From positions 1 to 64,000 of the forward strand of contig CAZVZK010000025.1 in assembly GCA_964630925.1 (NCBI GenBank): a stretch of 64,000 nucleotides of DNA, read 5' to 3'. The notes under the pieces are model-generated. The model was not told the origin of the DNA. It saw only the letters and a program-made list of their open reading frames with translations, and made no database searches. A program made the translations under genes and the position numbers. Positions within the stretch are counted from its first letter, which is position 1. Every line of letters begins with the position of its first letter. This stretch comes from RGDT01 sp964630925 (lineage in GTDB: Bacteria; Planctomycetota; Planctomycetia; Gemmatales; Gemmataceae). Positions 56,067 to 63,263 of this stretch are shown here, one piece after another.

Positions 56067-56324
56067 ATGAACGTCGAGCTGTACTGCCCCTGCTGCGACC
56101 ACGCCTTCACCGCGACGCCGGACACGCCCGCCGCCGAGGTGCTCGACCGGATGGCGGAGGTCGGCCCGTGGTACGCGGTGGGCGACGGCGAGACGTTCGA
56201 GGACATGATCTTCTCGACGCTGCTGGCGTGCGGGCACATCCGCTGCGGCGACTGCGGCGAGCCGGCGACGGTGAACGAGCAGAGCCTGGCACGGATGTCG
56301 CGCGAGGTGCTCGGGTGCTGGTGA
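56067..56324 (+). CDS. Small zinc-ribbon-like protein
   Basis: An 85-residue protein with two Cys pairs, CPCC near the N-terminus and CGHIRCGDCGEP later. The spacing and flanking acidic helices suggest one zinc ribbon. A strong Shine-Dalgarno AGGAGG at 56057-56062 fixes ATG 56067. The family is not recognised; a DNA/RNA-binding or adaptor role is inference. A hairpin at 56366-56399 ends the unit. Confidence 0.5.
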   Translation: MNVELYCPCCDHAFTATPDTPAAEVLDRMAEVGPWYAVGDGETFEDMIFSTLLACGHIRCGDCGEPATVNEQSLARMSREVLGCW

Positions 56325-56365
56325 CCGAATAGCCGACAGCCAGCGGAAGCCAGCGGAAGCAAGAA

Positions 56366-56399
56366 CAGCCGGCCTCCCGACTCACGGGGAGGCCGGCTG
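56366..56399 (+). terminator. Hairpin terminator
   Basis: A 13-base stem CAGCCGGCCTCCC / GGGAGGCCGGCTG with an 8-base loop follows the zinc-ribbon-like gene. Confidence 0.75.
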
Positions 56400-56451
56400 C
56401 TGTCCACTTCAAACCGGCTGTCAGCTACCTCTGAATCGTGATGTCCGGTAT

Positions 56452-56490
56452 GGCCGTGGCCGACGCCTCGAATGGGCGTCGGCCACGGCC
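56452..56490. terminator. Second hairpin, near-perfect
   Basis: A 16-base perfect stem GGCCGTGGCCGACGCC / GGCGTCGGCCACGGCC with a 7-base loop, 53 bases after the first hairpin. It precedes a short coiled-coil reading frame. Confidence 0.7.
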
Positions 56491-56512
56491 GCGCCGTTGA
56501 GGGGGGTGGTGG

Positions 56513-56686
56513 ATGGCGCATCCCGTGGATGAGCTGGAGGGCCTTCTGCTCGCCCTGGCCGAGCTCCGTGTGCAGGTGGATGAGCTGGAGCGCCACCTCG
56601 ACTCCGCCTGGCCCGACGGCCCGCCAGATCTCGCCGGAGCCGCCCCGCCCGAGGGCCCCGATGCGGGCGTCCTCGCCGACGGGTGA
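56513..56686 (+). CDS. Small acidic coiled-coil protein, 57 aa
   Basis: ATG 56513 is preceded by a GGAGG-like GGGGGGTGG stretch. The product is mostly one amphipathic helix with repeated DELE units (VDELEGLLLALAELR ... VDELERHLD) and a Pro/Ala/Gly tail. It is probably a helical oligomer. It converges on the dehydrogenase gene. Short and unverified; it could be chance coding, but the heptad pattern and start context are in its favour. Confidence 0.35.
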   Translation: MAHPVDELEGLLLALAELRVQVDELERHLDSAWPDGPPDLAGAAPPEGPDAGVLADG

Positions 56687-56690
56687 GGGG

Positions 56691-57710
56691 TCATCCCATC
56701 GCCCGGATGATCGCCCTGGCCATCTCGGCGGTGGTGGAGCGTCCGCCGAGGTCGAGCGTCCGCACCTGGCCCTCGGTGAGGACCTTGCCCACGGCGAGGA
56801 GGATGTTGGCGGCGGCGGGGGCGTGGCCGTGGGCCTCCAGCAGGTCGCAGGCGGGGAGGAGGAGGGGGAGGGGGTTGGCGGTGTCCTCGGGGATCTGGTC
56901 GCGGCTGCCGCCGTGGAACGACTCGTAGACGCGCAGGCCGTCGCCGACGTTGATGCCGTGGGCGGTGCTGATGCCGCCGACGACGCCGGCCCCGAGGTCG
57001 CTGGTGAGGTCGCCGTAGAGGTTGCCCATGACGAGGACGTCGAACTGGGTGGGGCGGGACACCATCTGCATGCAGCAGTTGTCCACGATCAGCTCGCGGG
57101 CCTTGAGCTGGGGGTGGCGGGCGGCCTCCTCGCGGAAGGCATCGAGGAACAGGCCGTCGGCCAGCTTGAGGATGTTGGCCTTGTGGACGCAGACGACCTC
57201 CTTGCGGCCCTTGGCCCTGGCGTAATCGAAGGCGAAGGAGAGGAAGCGTTCGCAGGCCTTGCGTGTGACGACCTTGATGGACTGGACGACGCCGGGGACG
57301 ATCTCGTGCTCGATGGAGCTGTAGAGGTCCTCGGTGATCTCGCGGATGACGACCATGTCCACGTCCTGGAAGCGCGCGGGCAGGCCGGGGAGGTTGCGGA
57401 GGGGCCGGACGGTGGCGAAGAGGCCGAGCTCCTTGCGGAGCTGGACGTTGTAGTTGCCGCGGCTCTTCTTGCCGACCTCCTCGCGTCCGGGGGGCGGGAG
57501 GAGCTTGGTCTTGAGGGCGACGCGGCTGGAGCGGACGGAGTCGAGGAGCGCGGGCGGGAGGGCGGGTTGGCCCTTCTCGACGGAGGCCCAGCCGGCGAGG
57601 TGCTCGTCGAACTCGATGGCGACGCCCGCGGCGCGCAGGATGTCCTTGACGGCGGGGACCTGGTCGAGGCCGTTGCCGCCGCCCTGGATGAGAGTCACGC
57701 GGAGCGTCAT
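56691..57710 (-). CDS. Isocitrate/isopropylmalate dehydrogenase family enzyme
   Basis: A 339-residue NAD(P)-dependent beta-decarboxylating dehydrogenase. Landmarks are VIREITEDLYSSIEHEI (substrate Ser/Arg region), VCVHKANILKLADGLF, DNCCMQMV, MGNLYGDLTSDLGAGVVGG and the end HGSRDQ...NPLPLLLPACDLLE. The N-terminus RVTLIQGGGNGLDQVP replaces the usual GDGIGPE motif by GGGNGLD, which is odd. Substrate choice between isocitrate, isopropylmalate and homoisocitrate cannot be made with certainty; VIRExTEDLY without a Leu-loop favours isocitrate. The start is at 57710. Confidence 0.85.
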   Translation of the reverse strand: MTLRVTLIQGGGNGLDQVPAVKDILRAAGVAIEFDEHLAGWASVEKGQPALPPALLDSVRSSRVALKTKLLPPPGREEVGKKSRGNYNVQLRKELGLFATVRPLRNLPGLPARFQDVDMVVIREITEDLYSSIEHEIVPGVVQSIKVVTRKACERFLSFAFDYARAKGRKEVVCVHKANILKLADGLFLDAFREEAARHPQLKARELIVDNCCMQMVSRPTQFDVLVMGNLYGDLTSDLGAGVVGGISTAHGINVGDGLRVYESFHGGSRDQIPEDTANPLPLLLPACDLLEAHGHAPAAANILLAVGKVLTEGQVRTLDLGGRSTTAEMARAIIRAMG

Positions 57711-58048
57711 GGATGTCAGCCCTCCCCCCGGCGATGATACGGGATGGGGGGCGGGTCAGCCAGCAGAAGGACGGTCACGCCGGCGAGGGGAGGACGACCT
57801 GCGTGACCAGGGAGGCCAAGGACAGGCGATGCCCGCCGCCGGGGCCGGCGTGGACGTGGAGGCTCCCCCAGTGGATCACCGCTTCGGGGTGACGCACGAG
57901 GAGGCGGTCTCCGCCTCTCCCAGCCTCTCCCATCCGCGCCGCAGGTGGTGAATTGACCGGCCCGGGGGTTGACGGCGGCGTGGCCGTTGTGTGTGATAAA
58001 CCGACGTGACGCATCGACATCAAAAACCGATCGCGCCAAGGAGCGCTC
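57711..58048. other. Gap without convincing gene
   Basis: 338 bases between the divergent dehydrogenase and DJ-1 genes. A minus-strand open frame of 109 codons (57775-58104) crosses it but has no homology I recognise, and its first 20 codons are antisense to the DJ-1 gene. I see no repeat or promoter that I can assign. Confidence 0.4.
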
Positions 58049-58723
58049 ATGGCGAAAAAGATGTTGTTCATCGTTTCAAACGCCCACGCCATCGGGCCGC
58101 ACAACAGGCGGACAGGGAACTTCCTGCCCGAAGTCGCGCACCCTTACGCCGAGCTCGATCGCGCGGGGTACGCCATCGACTTCGCCAGCCTGACCGGCGA
58201 CACGCCGTTCCTCGACGCGCTCAACCTGGCCGACGACCCCGACAACCTCTCCTTCCTGGTGGGTAAGGGTTGGGCCGCGATGCAGAAGGCCAAGATGCTG
58301 TCCGACGTGGACGTGTCGCGGTACGACGCGATCTTCATGCCCGGCGGCCTGGCACCGATGGTTGACATGCCCGAACACCCGCTGCTCAAGAAGGTCATCA
58401 AGGAGACGTACGAGCGCAAGGCGGTGGTCGGGGCGGTGTGCCACGGGCCGGTGTCGCTGCTCAACGTCAAACTGAGCGACGGCACACTCCTGGTCGCCGG
58501 GAAGAAGATCAGCTCGTTCACGAACGACGAGGAGGAGAACTACGCGAAGGCGGACGTGCCGTTCGAGCTGGAGTCGGCCCTCGTGAAGCAAGGCGCGATC
58601 TTCCACAAGGCCGCGCCCTGGCAGCCGTTCAGTGTCGCCGACGGGAACCTCGTCAATGGGCAGAATCCGGCCTCGGCCAAGGGCGTCGCCGAGAAGATGA
58701 TCGAGATCCTGAAGGCCGCGTGA
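58049..58723 (+). CDS. DJ-1/PfpI family (Hsp31-like) protein
   Basis: A 224-residue class I glutamine amidotransferase-fold protein. The nucleophile elbow is AVCHGP with Cys131-His132. Glu27 in FLPEVAHPYAEL is the acidic partner seen in Hsp31/YhbO-type members. DAIFMPGGLAPMVDM is the family strand-loop. Members act as glyoxalase III/deglycase-like or chaperone enzymes; which one cannot be told. The start context is a GGAG-like AAGGAGC before ATG 58049. Confidence 0.88.
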   Translation: MAKKMLFIVSNAHAIGPHNRRTGNFLPEVAHPYAELDRAGYAIDFASLTGDTPFLDALNLADDPDNLSFLVGKGWAAMQKAKMLSDVDVSRYDAIFMPGGLAPMVDMPEHPLLKKVIKETYERKAVVGAVCHGPVSLLNVKLSDGTLLVAGKKISSFTNDEEENYAKADVPFELESALVKQGAIFHKAAPWQPFSVADGNLVNGQNPASAKGVAEKMIEILKAA

Positions 58724-58898
58724 AGGTTGGCCACTCACACACGAACGGCATCGGTGACCCCGGTCTTCGCCGCCGATACGTGGGCAGGCGGCCCGGCCGA
58801 ACCGGGGGGTTGCACCTGACCGGGGCGGCATGCAGGTTCACCGTTCGGCTACAAAGGTGCCGGATCCTCGGTGTGAGGAAGTAGGCGTGGGGCCGCCG

Positions 58899-59030
58899 AT
58901 GTCGGTGAGCCACAAGGCGTACGTCCTCGACCAAGAGGGCTTCGACGCGGAGCTGTCCGTGCCGCTGCCCGGGGTTGATAGGGATTCGTTCGACGGGTTA
59001 TTTATTAAGGATGCGACATGCGAGTACTGA
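58899..59030 (+). pseudogene. Possible N-terminal gene fragment
   Basis: A 43-codon frame (MSVSHKAYVLDQEGFDAELS...) that starts like N-termini of a family of proteins of unknown function beginning SHKAYxxDxxxFxxEL, recalled from memory only. It ends within the carbonic anhydrase start (overlap of 13 bases). It is too short to be complete. It may be a degraded gene or a leader frame. Confidence 0.25.
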
Positions 59031-59677
59031 GTAGCTTGTTCGTCAAGAACCGGGAGTGGGCCGCCGAGACGACCCGGCGCGATCCCGACTTCTTCCGCCG
59101 GCTGTCGCGCCTGCAGTCGCCGTCGTACCTGTGGATCGGGTGCTCGGACTCGCGTGTCCCCGCCAACCAGATCGTCGGTCTGTTGCCGGGCGAGATGTTC
59201 GTCCACCGGAATGTCGCGAACGTGGTCGTACATACGGACTTGAATTGCCTGTCGGCCATCCAGTTCGCCGTGGAGGTGCTCAAGGTCGAGCACATCATCG
59301 TCTGCGGGCATTACGGCTGCGGGGGTGTCCTGTCGGCCCTGCGCGACCAGAAACTGGGGCTGATCGACAACTGGCTACGGCACGTCCAGGACGTCCACTC
59401 CAAGCACCGGGGGCTGCTCGCGGGGCTGCCGGACGAGCCCCACCGGCACGATCGGCTGTGTGAGCTGAACGTGATCGAGCAGGTGGTCAACGTGAGCCAG
59501 ACGACGGTCGTGCGGGAGGCGTGGGCGCGGGGCCAGACGCTGGCGGTCCACGGCTGGATCTACAAGCTCTCCGACGGGTTGCTCCGAGACCTGAGCATGT
59601 GCGTGACGGCGGAAGCCGAGCTCGCCGGTTGCCACGCGGCGGCCCTGGCTTCGACCGCCGCCCCCGGGAACGCTTGA
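59018..59677 (+). CDS. can: Beta-class carbonic anhydrase
   Basis: A 219-residue enzyme interconverting CO2 and bicarbonate. Zinc ligands are Cys42, His98 and Cys101, with Asp44 and Arg46 of the gating pair in CSDSR. These positions equal the numbering of E. coli Can. GCSDSRVPANQIVGLLPGE and IIVCGHYGCGGV are the family blocks, and length fits Can (220). No signal peptide, so it is cytoplasmic. The sulfatase gene converges on it about 130 bases away, with an 18-base perfect palindrome at 59721-59738 between. Confidence 0.95.
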   Translation: MRVLSSLFVKNREWAAETTRRDPDFFRRLSRLQSPSYLWIGCSDSRVPANQIVGLLPGEMFVHRNVANVVVHTDLNCLSAIQFAVEVLKVEHIIVCGHYGCGGVLSALRDQKLGLIDNWLRHVQDVHSKHRGLLAGLPDEPHRHDRLCELNVIEQVVNVSQTTVVREAWARGQTLAVHGWIYKLSDGLLRDLSMCVTAEAELAGCHAAALASTAAPGNA

Positions 59678-59808
59678 CCGGTGAGTCGCACCGGCGGCGC
59701 GGTGTGCCCGTGGCCTCCTCCGCGGCCGGCCGGCCGCGCGGTGCCGGACGCTGGGAGGTGTCCGGCCTCCACACAGGCGAGGCCGCCCGCCCTGCGGGGA
59801 GCGGGCCC

Positions 59809-61029
59809 TCACCTCCCGTCCCACCACGCGTCCAGCGTCGCCCGCACCTTCTTCACGACCCCCGGGCGGTCCTTCGCCACGTCCTTCTTCTCGAACGGGT
59901 CCTTCGCCACGTCATACAGCTCCGGATCGCCCTTCACCGGCACGATCAGCTTCCAGTCGCCCTCGCGCACCCACCGGTGCGTCAGGCTCACCGACGGCTT
60001 GTCGATGTCCTTCGCCGTGTGCTCGTGGATCTCGCCGAACACCGCCTCCCGCGCCAGCGCCCCCTTGCCCGCCGCCACGTCCAGCAGCGGCAGGCCCGGC
60101 AGCCCCTTCGGGATCTTCACGCCCGCCGCCGCCAGGATCGTCGGGACGATGTCCACCGTGGACACCAGGTCCTTGTACGTCCCCGGCTTCACCTTGCCGG
60201 GCCAGCGGATCAGCACCGGCACGCGCAGCCCGCCGTCGTAGGGCGACAGCTTGCTCTTGGGCGCGAAGTTGCCGCGCGTCGTCTTCTTCGGCCCCGTCTC
60301 CTGGATCCAGCCGTTGTCCACCGTGAAGATCACCAGCGTCTCGTCGAGCAACTTCTTCTCCGACAGGTGGTCGAGCAGGTCGCCCACCGTCTCGTCGAAC
60401 CACTCGATCATCGCGTGGTACTTCGCCAGTTTGGGGTGCAGCTTGCCGTCCTCGTGCTTCTTCAGCAGACGCGCCGGCGGGTTGTGCGGCTCGTGCGGCA
60501 GCATCGGCGCGTACCACACGAACCACTGCTTCCCCTTGGCCGGGCCGGCCAGGAAGTCGTGGATCGGCTTCATGGTCTTGCGCCCGATGCTCAGGCCGTC
60601 GTCGCCGTGCCGGCCCTTGACCGTCATGCCGTGCGTGAACCCGGCGTTCTCGTGGTGCCCCTCCCAGAACTTGCCCGTCTGCAAGCTGACGTACCCCGCC
60701 GACGCCAGGAGCCGTGGCAGGGCGGGGGCCTTCTTGATGAACGGGTGCATCAGGGCGCGGTCCGTGCCGTCGGGCGGGTCGTTGCAGCAGATCCTGTGCT
60801 GGTGCGAGTGCAGCCCCGTCAGCAGCGTGGCCAGGCTGGCCCGGCACAGCGACGTGGGCACGTAGCCGTTCGGGAAGACCGCGCTCTCCTTCGCCAGCCG
60901 GTCGATGCGCGGCGTCTTGACCTTGTCGTGGCCCATGAAGCCGAAATCGGTCCAGCCCTGGTCGTCGGAGATGATGAGCAGGACGTTGGGCGGCCCGCCG
61001 AGGGCCGCCAGGACGGCGAGCGTGAACAT
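59809..61029 (-). CDS. Secreted sulfatase
   Basis: A 406-residue exported sulfatase. A signal-like N-terminus (MFTLAVLAALGG) is followed by PNVLLIISDDQG with the metal ligands Asp22-Asp23. The formylglycine site is Cys62 in SLCRASLATLLTG. The canonical C-x-P-x-R is changed to C-x-A-S-L: Cys is present, but the Arg at +4 is Leu. Late blocks VIFTVDNGW and KSKLSPYDGGLRVPVLIRWPGK are normal. Sulfatases degrade sulfated polysaccharides and are abundant in planctomycetes. The formylglycine enzyme is not in the window. Confidence 0.9.
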   Translation of the reverse strand: MFTLAVLAALGGPPNVLLIISDDQGWTDFGFMGHDKVKTPRIDRLAKESAVFPNGYVPTSLCRASLATLLTGLHSHQHRICCNDPPDGTDRALMHPFIKKAPALPRLLASAGYVSLQTGKFWEGHHENAGFTHGMTVKGRHGDDGLSIGRKTMKPIHDFLAGPAKGKQWFVWYAPMLPHEPHNPPARLLKKHEDGKLHPKLAKYHAMIEWFDETVGDLLDHLSEKKLLDETLVIFTVDNGWIQETGPKKTTRGNFAPKSKLSPYDGGLRVPVLIRWPGKVKPGTYKDLVSTVDIVPTILAAAGVKIPKGLPGLPLLDVAAGKGALAREAVFGEIHEHTAKDIDKPSVSLTHRWVREGDWKLIVPVKGDPELYDVAKDPFEKKDVAKDRPGVVKKVRATLDAWWDGR

Positions 61030-61062
61030 GGGGACGGCCTCCGGGGCGGTGTCCCCGGAAGG

Positions 61063-61644
61063 TTACGGCTTCTCGGCCTCCTCGGCACTCCCCGCCGGCC
61101 TCGTCTCCAGCGACGCGATGCGCTCGCGGAGGCTGCGCACCTGCTTCGCCAGCTCCGCCTTCTCCTCGGCGGCCCGGCCCTTCTCGCGCATCTTGCGCAC
61201 CTGGTCGGCCAGATTCATCCGCTCCGCCTCGCCCGCCTTGTACAGCTCGCCCAGGAGGGCGCAGCGCTCGCGGAGGCTGGTCAGGTCGGTGCGGCCGGCC
61301 TGCAATTCCTTGAGGCGGTCCCACACGTTGCGGAGGCGTGTCGAGACCTCCTCCTTCTTCGCCATCGTGTTCTGCGCGGTGCCGAGCCGCGTCGTCTCGC
61401 CGCGCAGCTCCTTGCCGGCGGCGGCGATGTCGGCCTTCAGGCCGCCGAGCTGGGCCTGCACGCTGTGGTAGACCGCCACGACGACCGCCAGCCCCAGGCC
61501 GACGGCCAGGCCGCCCACCACCTTCCACAGCAGGCCGCTCAGGCCCGGCTTCTCCTCGGCGGCCTGCTCGGCAGGCTCGGCGGGGGCGGCGGGGGGGGCG
61601 GGCTGGGCGGCGGGGGTTGCGGGGGTGGGGTGCTTCCTGCTCAC
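61063..61644 (-). CDS. Membrane-anchored coiled-coil protein
   Basis: A 193-residue protein. A Pro/Ala-rich N-terminus (TPATPAAQPAPPAAPAEPAEQ) is followed by one membrane helix (LLWKVVGGLAVGLGLAVVVAVY), then about 120 residues of coiled coil (LRERCALLGELYKAGEAERMN ...). A GTG start at 61644 with an AGGAGG-type ribosome binding site is chosen; the ATG readings upstream run through the divergent gene. No family is recognised. It lies 33 bases upstream of the sulfatase gene on the same strand, so may be cotranscribed. Confidence 0.55.
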   Translation of the reverse strand: MSRKHPTPATPAAQPAPPAAPAEPAEQAAEEKPGLSGLLWKVVGGLAVGLGLAVVVAVYHSVQAQLGGLKADIAAAGKELRGETTRLGTAQNTMAKKEEVSTRLRNVWDRLKELQAGRTDLTSLRERCALLGELYKAGEAERMNLADQVRKMREKGRAAEEKAELAKQVRSLRERIASLETRPAGSAEEAEKP

Positions 61645-61795
61645 GACGGGCCTCCTGGCGGGGGGTATCGGACCGACGAGGGGCCTATACCCACAACCGG
61701 GCCGATGGTGCAACGTCAAGTCGGCGGTCATCAGGGCTGGCACGCAGGGGCCCGGCCGGCTATCGTGACGGCAGACACCCGCGAGGGCCGTTCTC

Positions 61796-62206
61796 ATGTC
61801 CCGTGCCTCCGCCTTGTTGCTCTTGCTCTGGGTCACCCAGGCCCTGGCCGCCCCCGCGCCGTTCCTCCCCAGGAAGGTGCCGCCCCTCACCGGCCTGGAG
61901 AACACCATCTGGCACGGCTCGGGCGTCGTCGGCGATACGACCTACCGCTTCCGGCCCGGCGGGCAGATGGTCTACACCTACGGCAAACAGACCTACAACA
62001 CCGGCGTGTGGCGGCAGGAGGGCGCCCGGATCTTCTGGGAGATGAACGGCCGCTACTGCTGGTTCGAGGGCGAGTTCCGCGACGGCGTGATGCACGGGGT
62101 GGCCCGCAACAAGCCCGGCGGCCGCTGGGACCTCAAGATGAGCCGCGTCGAGACGGACCCATCCCCCGGCGGCCTCTTCGACCCGCCCTTCCGCGAACGC
62201 AAGTGA
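61796..62206 (+). CDS. Small secreted hypothetical protein
   Basis: A 136-residue exported protein. The signal peptide is MSRASALLLLLWVTQALAAP. The mature part is a small beta barrel-like sequence: LENTIWHGSGVVGDTTYRFR, GQMVYTYGKQTYNTGVWRQEG, IFWEMNGRYCWFEGEF and VARNKPGGRWDLKM. This looks like a lipocalin-like or META-type meander that measures a single chain of short strands. No enzymatic residues. It lies 5 bases before hemF, so it is in its transcript. Confidence 0.6.
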   Translation: MSRASALLLLLWVTQALAAPAPFLPRKVPPLTGLENTIWHGSGVVGDTTYRFRPGGQMVYTYGKQTYNTGVWRQEGARIFWEMNGRYCWFEGEFRDGVMHGVARNKPGGRWDLKMSRVETDPSPGGLFDPPFRERK

Positions 62207-62211
62207 CCACC

Positions 62212-63105
62212 ATGCAGACACTCCACGAACGGGCCTCCGACTACTTCCGCGGCCTGCAGGATCGCATCGTCGCCGGGCTGGAGGCCCTCGACGGCGGGCG
62301 CTTCCGCGAGGACTCGTGGGACCGCCCCGGGGGCGGCGGCGGACGCAGCCGCGTCCTCATCGAGGGCGGCTTGTTCGAGAAGGCCGGCGTCAACTTCTCC
62401 GCCGTCCACGGCGAGATGCCCGAGGAGTTCGCCCGCCAGATCCCCGGCGAGGGGCGGGCGTTCCAGGCCGCCGGCGTGTCGCTCGTCCTCCACCCGAGGA
62501 ATCCGCACGTCCCCACCGTCCACGCCAACTTCCGCCACCTCGCCAAGGGAGACAGGGCGTGGTTCGGCGGGGGCGCCGACCTGACGCCGTTCTACCCGCG
62601 CCGCGAGGACGTGATCCACTTCCACCGCACCTGGCGCGACGTGTGCCTACGCCACGCCGGCGTCGTGGACTACGCCCACCTCAAGAATTGGTGCGACGAG
62701 TATTTCTTCCTGCCGCACCGCGGCGAGGCGCGCGGCGTGGGCGGCATCTTCTTCGACTACCTAGAGAAGGAGCCGGAGGCGTCGTTCGCCTTCGTGCGTG
62801 ACGCCGGCGACGCCTTCCTGCCGGCCTACACCCCCATCGTGCAGCGCCGGCGGGACGAGCCGTGGACGGAGGCGCAGAAGGAGTTCCAGGAGTACCGGCG
62901 TGGGCGGTACGTCGAGTTCAACCTCGTGTACGACCGGGGGACGACGTTCGGCCTGAAGACGGGCGGGCGGATCGAGAGCATCCTGATGTCGCTGCCGGCG
63001 AAGGCGCGGTGGTGGTACGACTACCAGGCGCCGGCCGGCTCGCCGGAGGCCGAGCTGACGGACTACTGGCTGAAGCCGCGCGAATGGGCGGATGAGGGGG
63101 CATGA
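62212..63105 (+). CDS. hemF: Oxygen-dependent coproporphyrinogen III oxidase
   Basis: A 297-residue enzyme of haem synthesis, decarboxylating coproporphyrinogen III to protoporphyrinogen IX with O2. Family blocks are GGLFEKAGVNFSAVHGEMP, VSLVLHPRNPHVPTVHANFR, WFGGGADLTPFYP, CDEYFFLPHRGEARGVGGIFFDY and EFNLVYDRGTTFGLKTGGR. Length equals E. coli HemF (299). It indicates aerobic haem synthesis. The start is ATG 62212; the long frame reaching back to 59521 is not real. Confidence 0.95.
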   Translation: MQTLHERASDYFRGLQDRIVAGLEALDGGRFREDSWDRPGGGGGRSRVLIEGGLFEKAGVNFSAVHGEMPEEFARQIPGEGRAFQAAGVSLVLHPRNPHVPTVHANFRHLAKGDRAWFGGGADLTPFYPRREDVIHFHRTWRDVCLRHAGVVDYAHLKNWCDEYFFLPHRGEARGVGGIFFDYLEKEPEASFAFVRDAGDAFLPAYTPIVQRRRDEPWTEAQKEFQEYRRGRYVEFNLVYDRGTTFGLKTGGRIESILMSLPAKARWWYDYQAPAGSPEAELTDYWLKPREWADEGA

Positions 63106-63263
63106 CTTTGTGCGAGCGCCCCTTCGTCGGCGCCTGCCCTGCGGGAGCCTGCCGAGGGCGGCGGCGGTTCTCACCCAGCGCGGCGGGGCCTCGTCGGTGC
63201 CGGGCGTTGCTTCTTGCCCCCCGGCAAGCCGCCGCCCCGCAAGACTTCGGCTTTGGGGCGGCA

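Noticed and set aside
57775..58104. Minus-strand 109-codon frame in the gap before the DJ-1 gene
   Set aside because: Its N-terminal part is antisense to the DJ-1 gene and no homology was recognised.
59721..59738. 18-base perfect palindrome between carbonic anhydrase and sulfatase genes
   Set aside because: Built only of GGCC units in a GC-rich gap; could be chance, and no loop for a terminator.
59521..62211. Plus-strand frame of about 900 codons reaching back from hemF
   Set aside because: It is antisense to the sulfatase and coiled-coil genes, Arg-rich, and has no homology; hemF starts at 62212.
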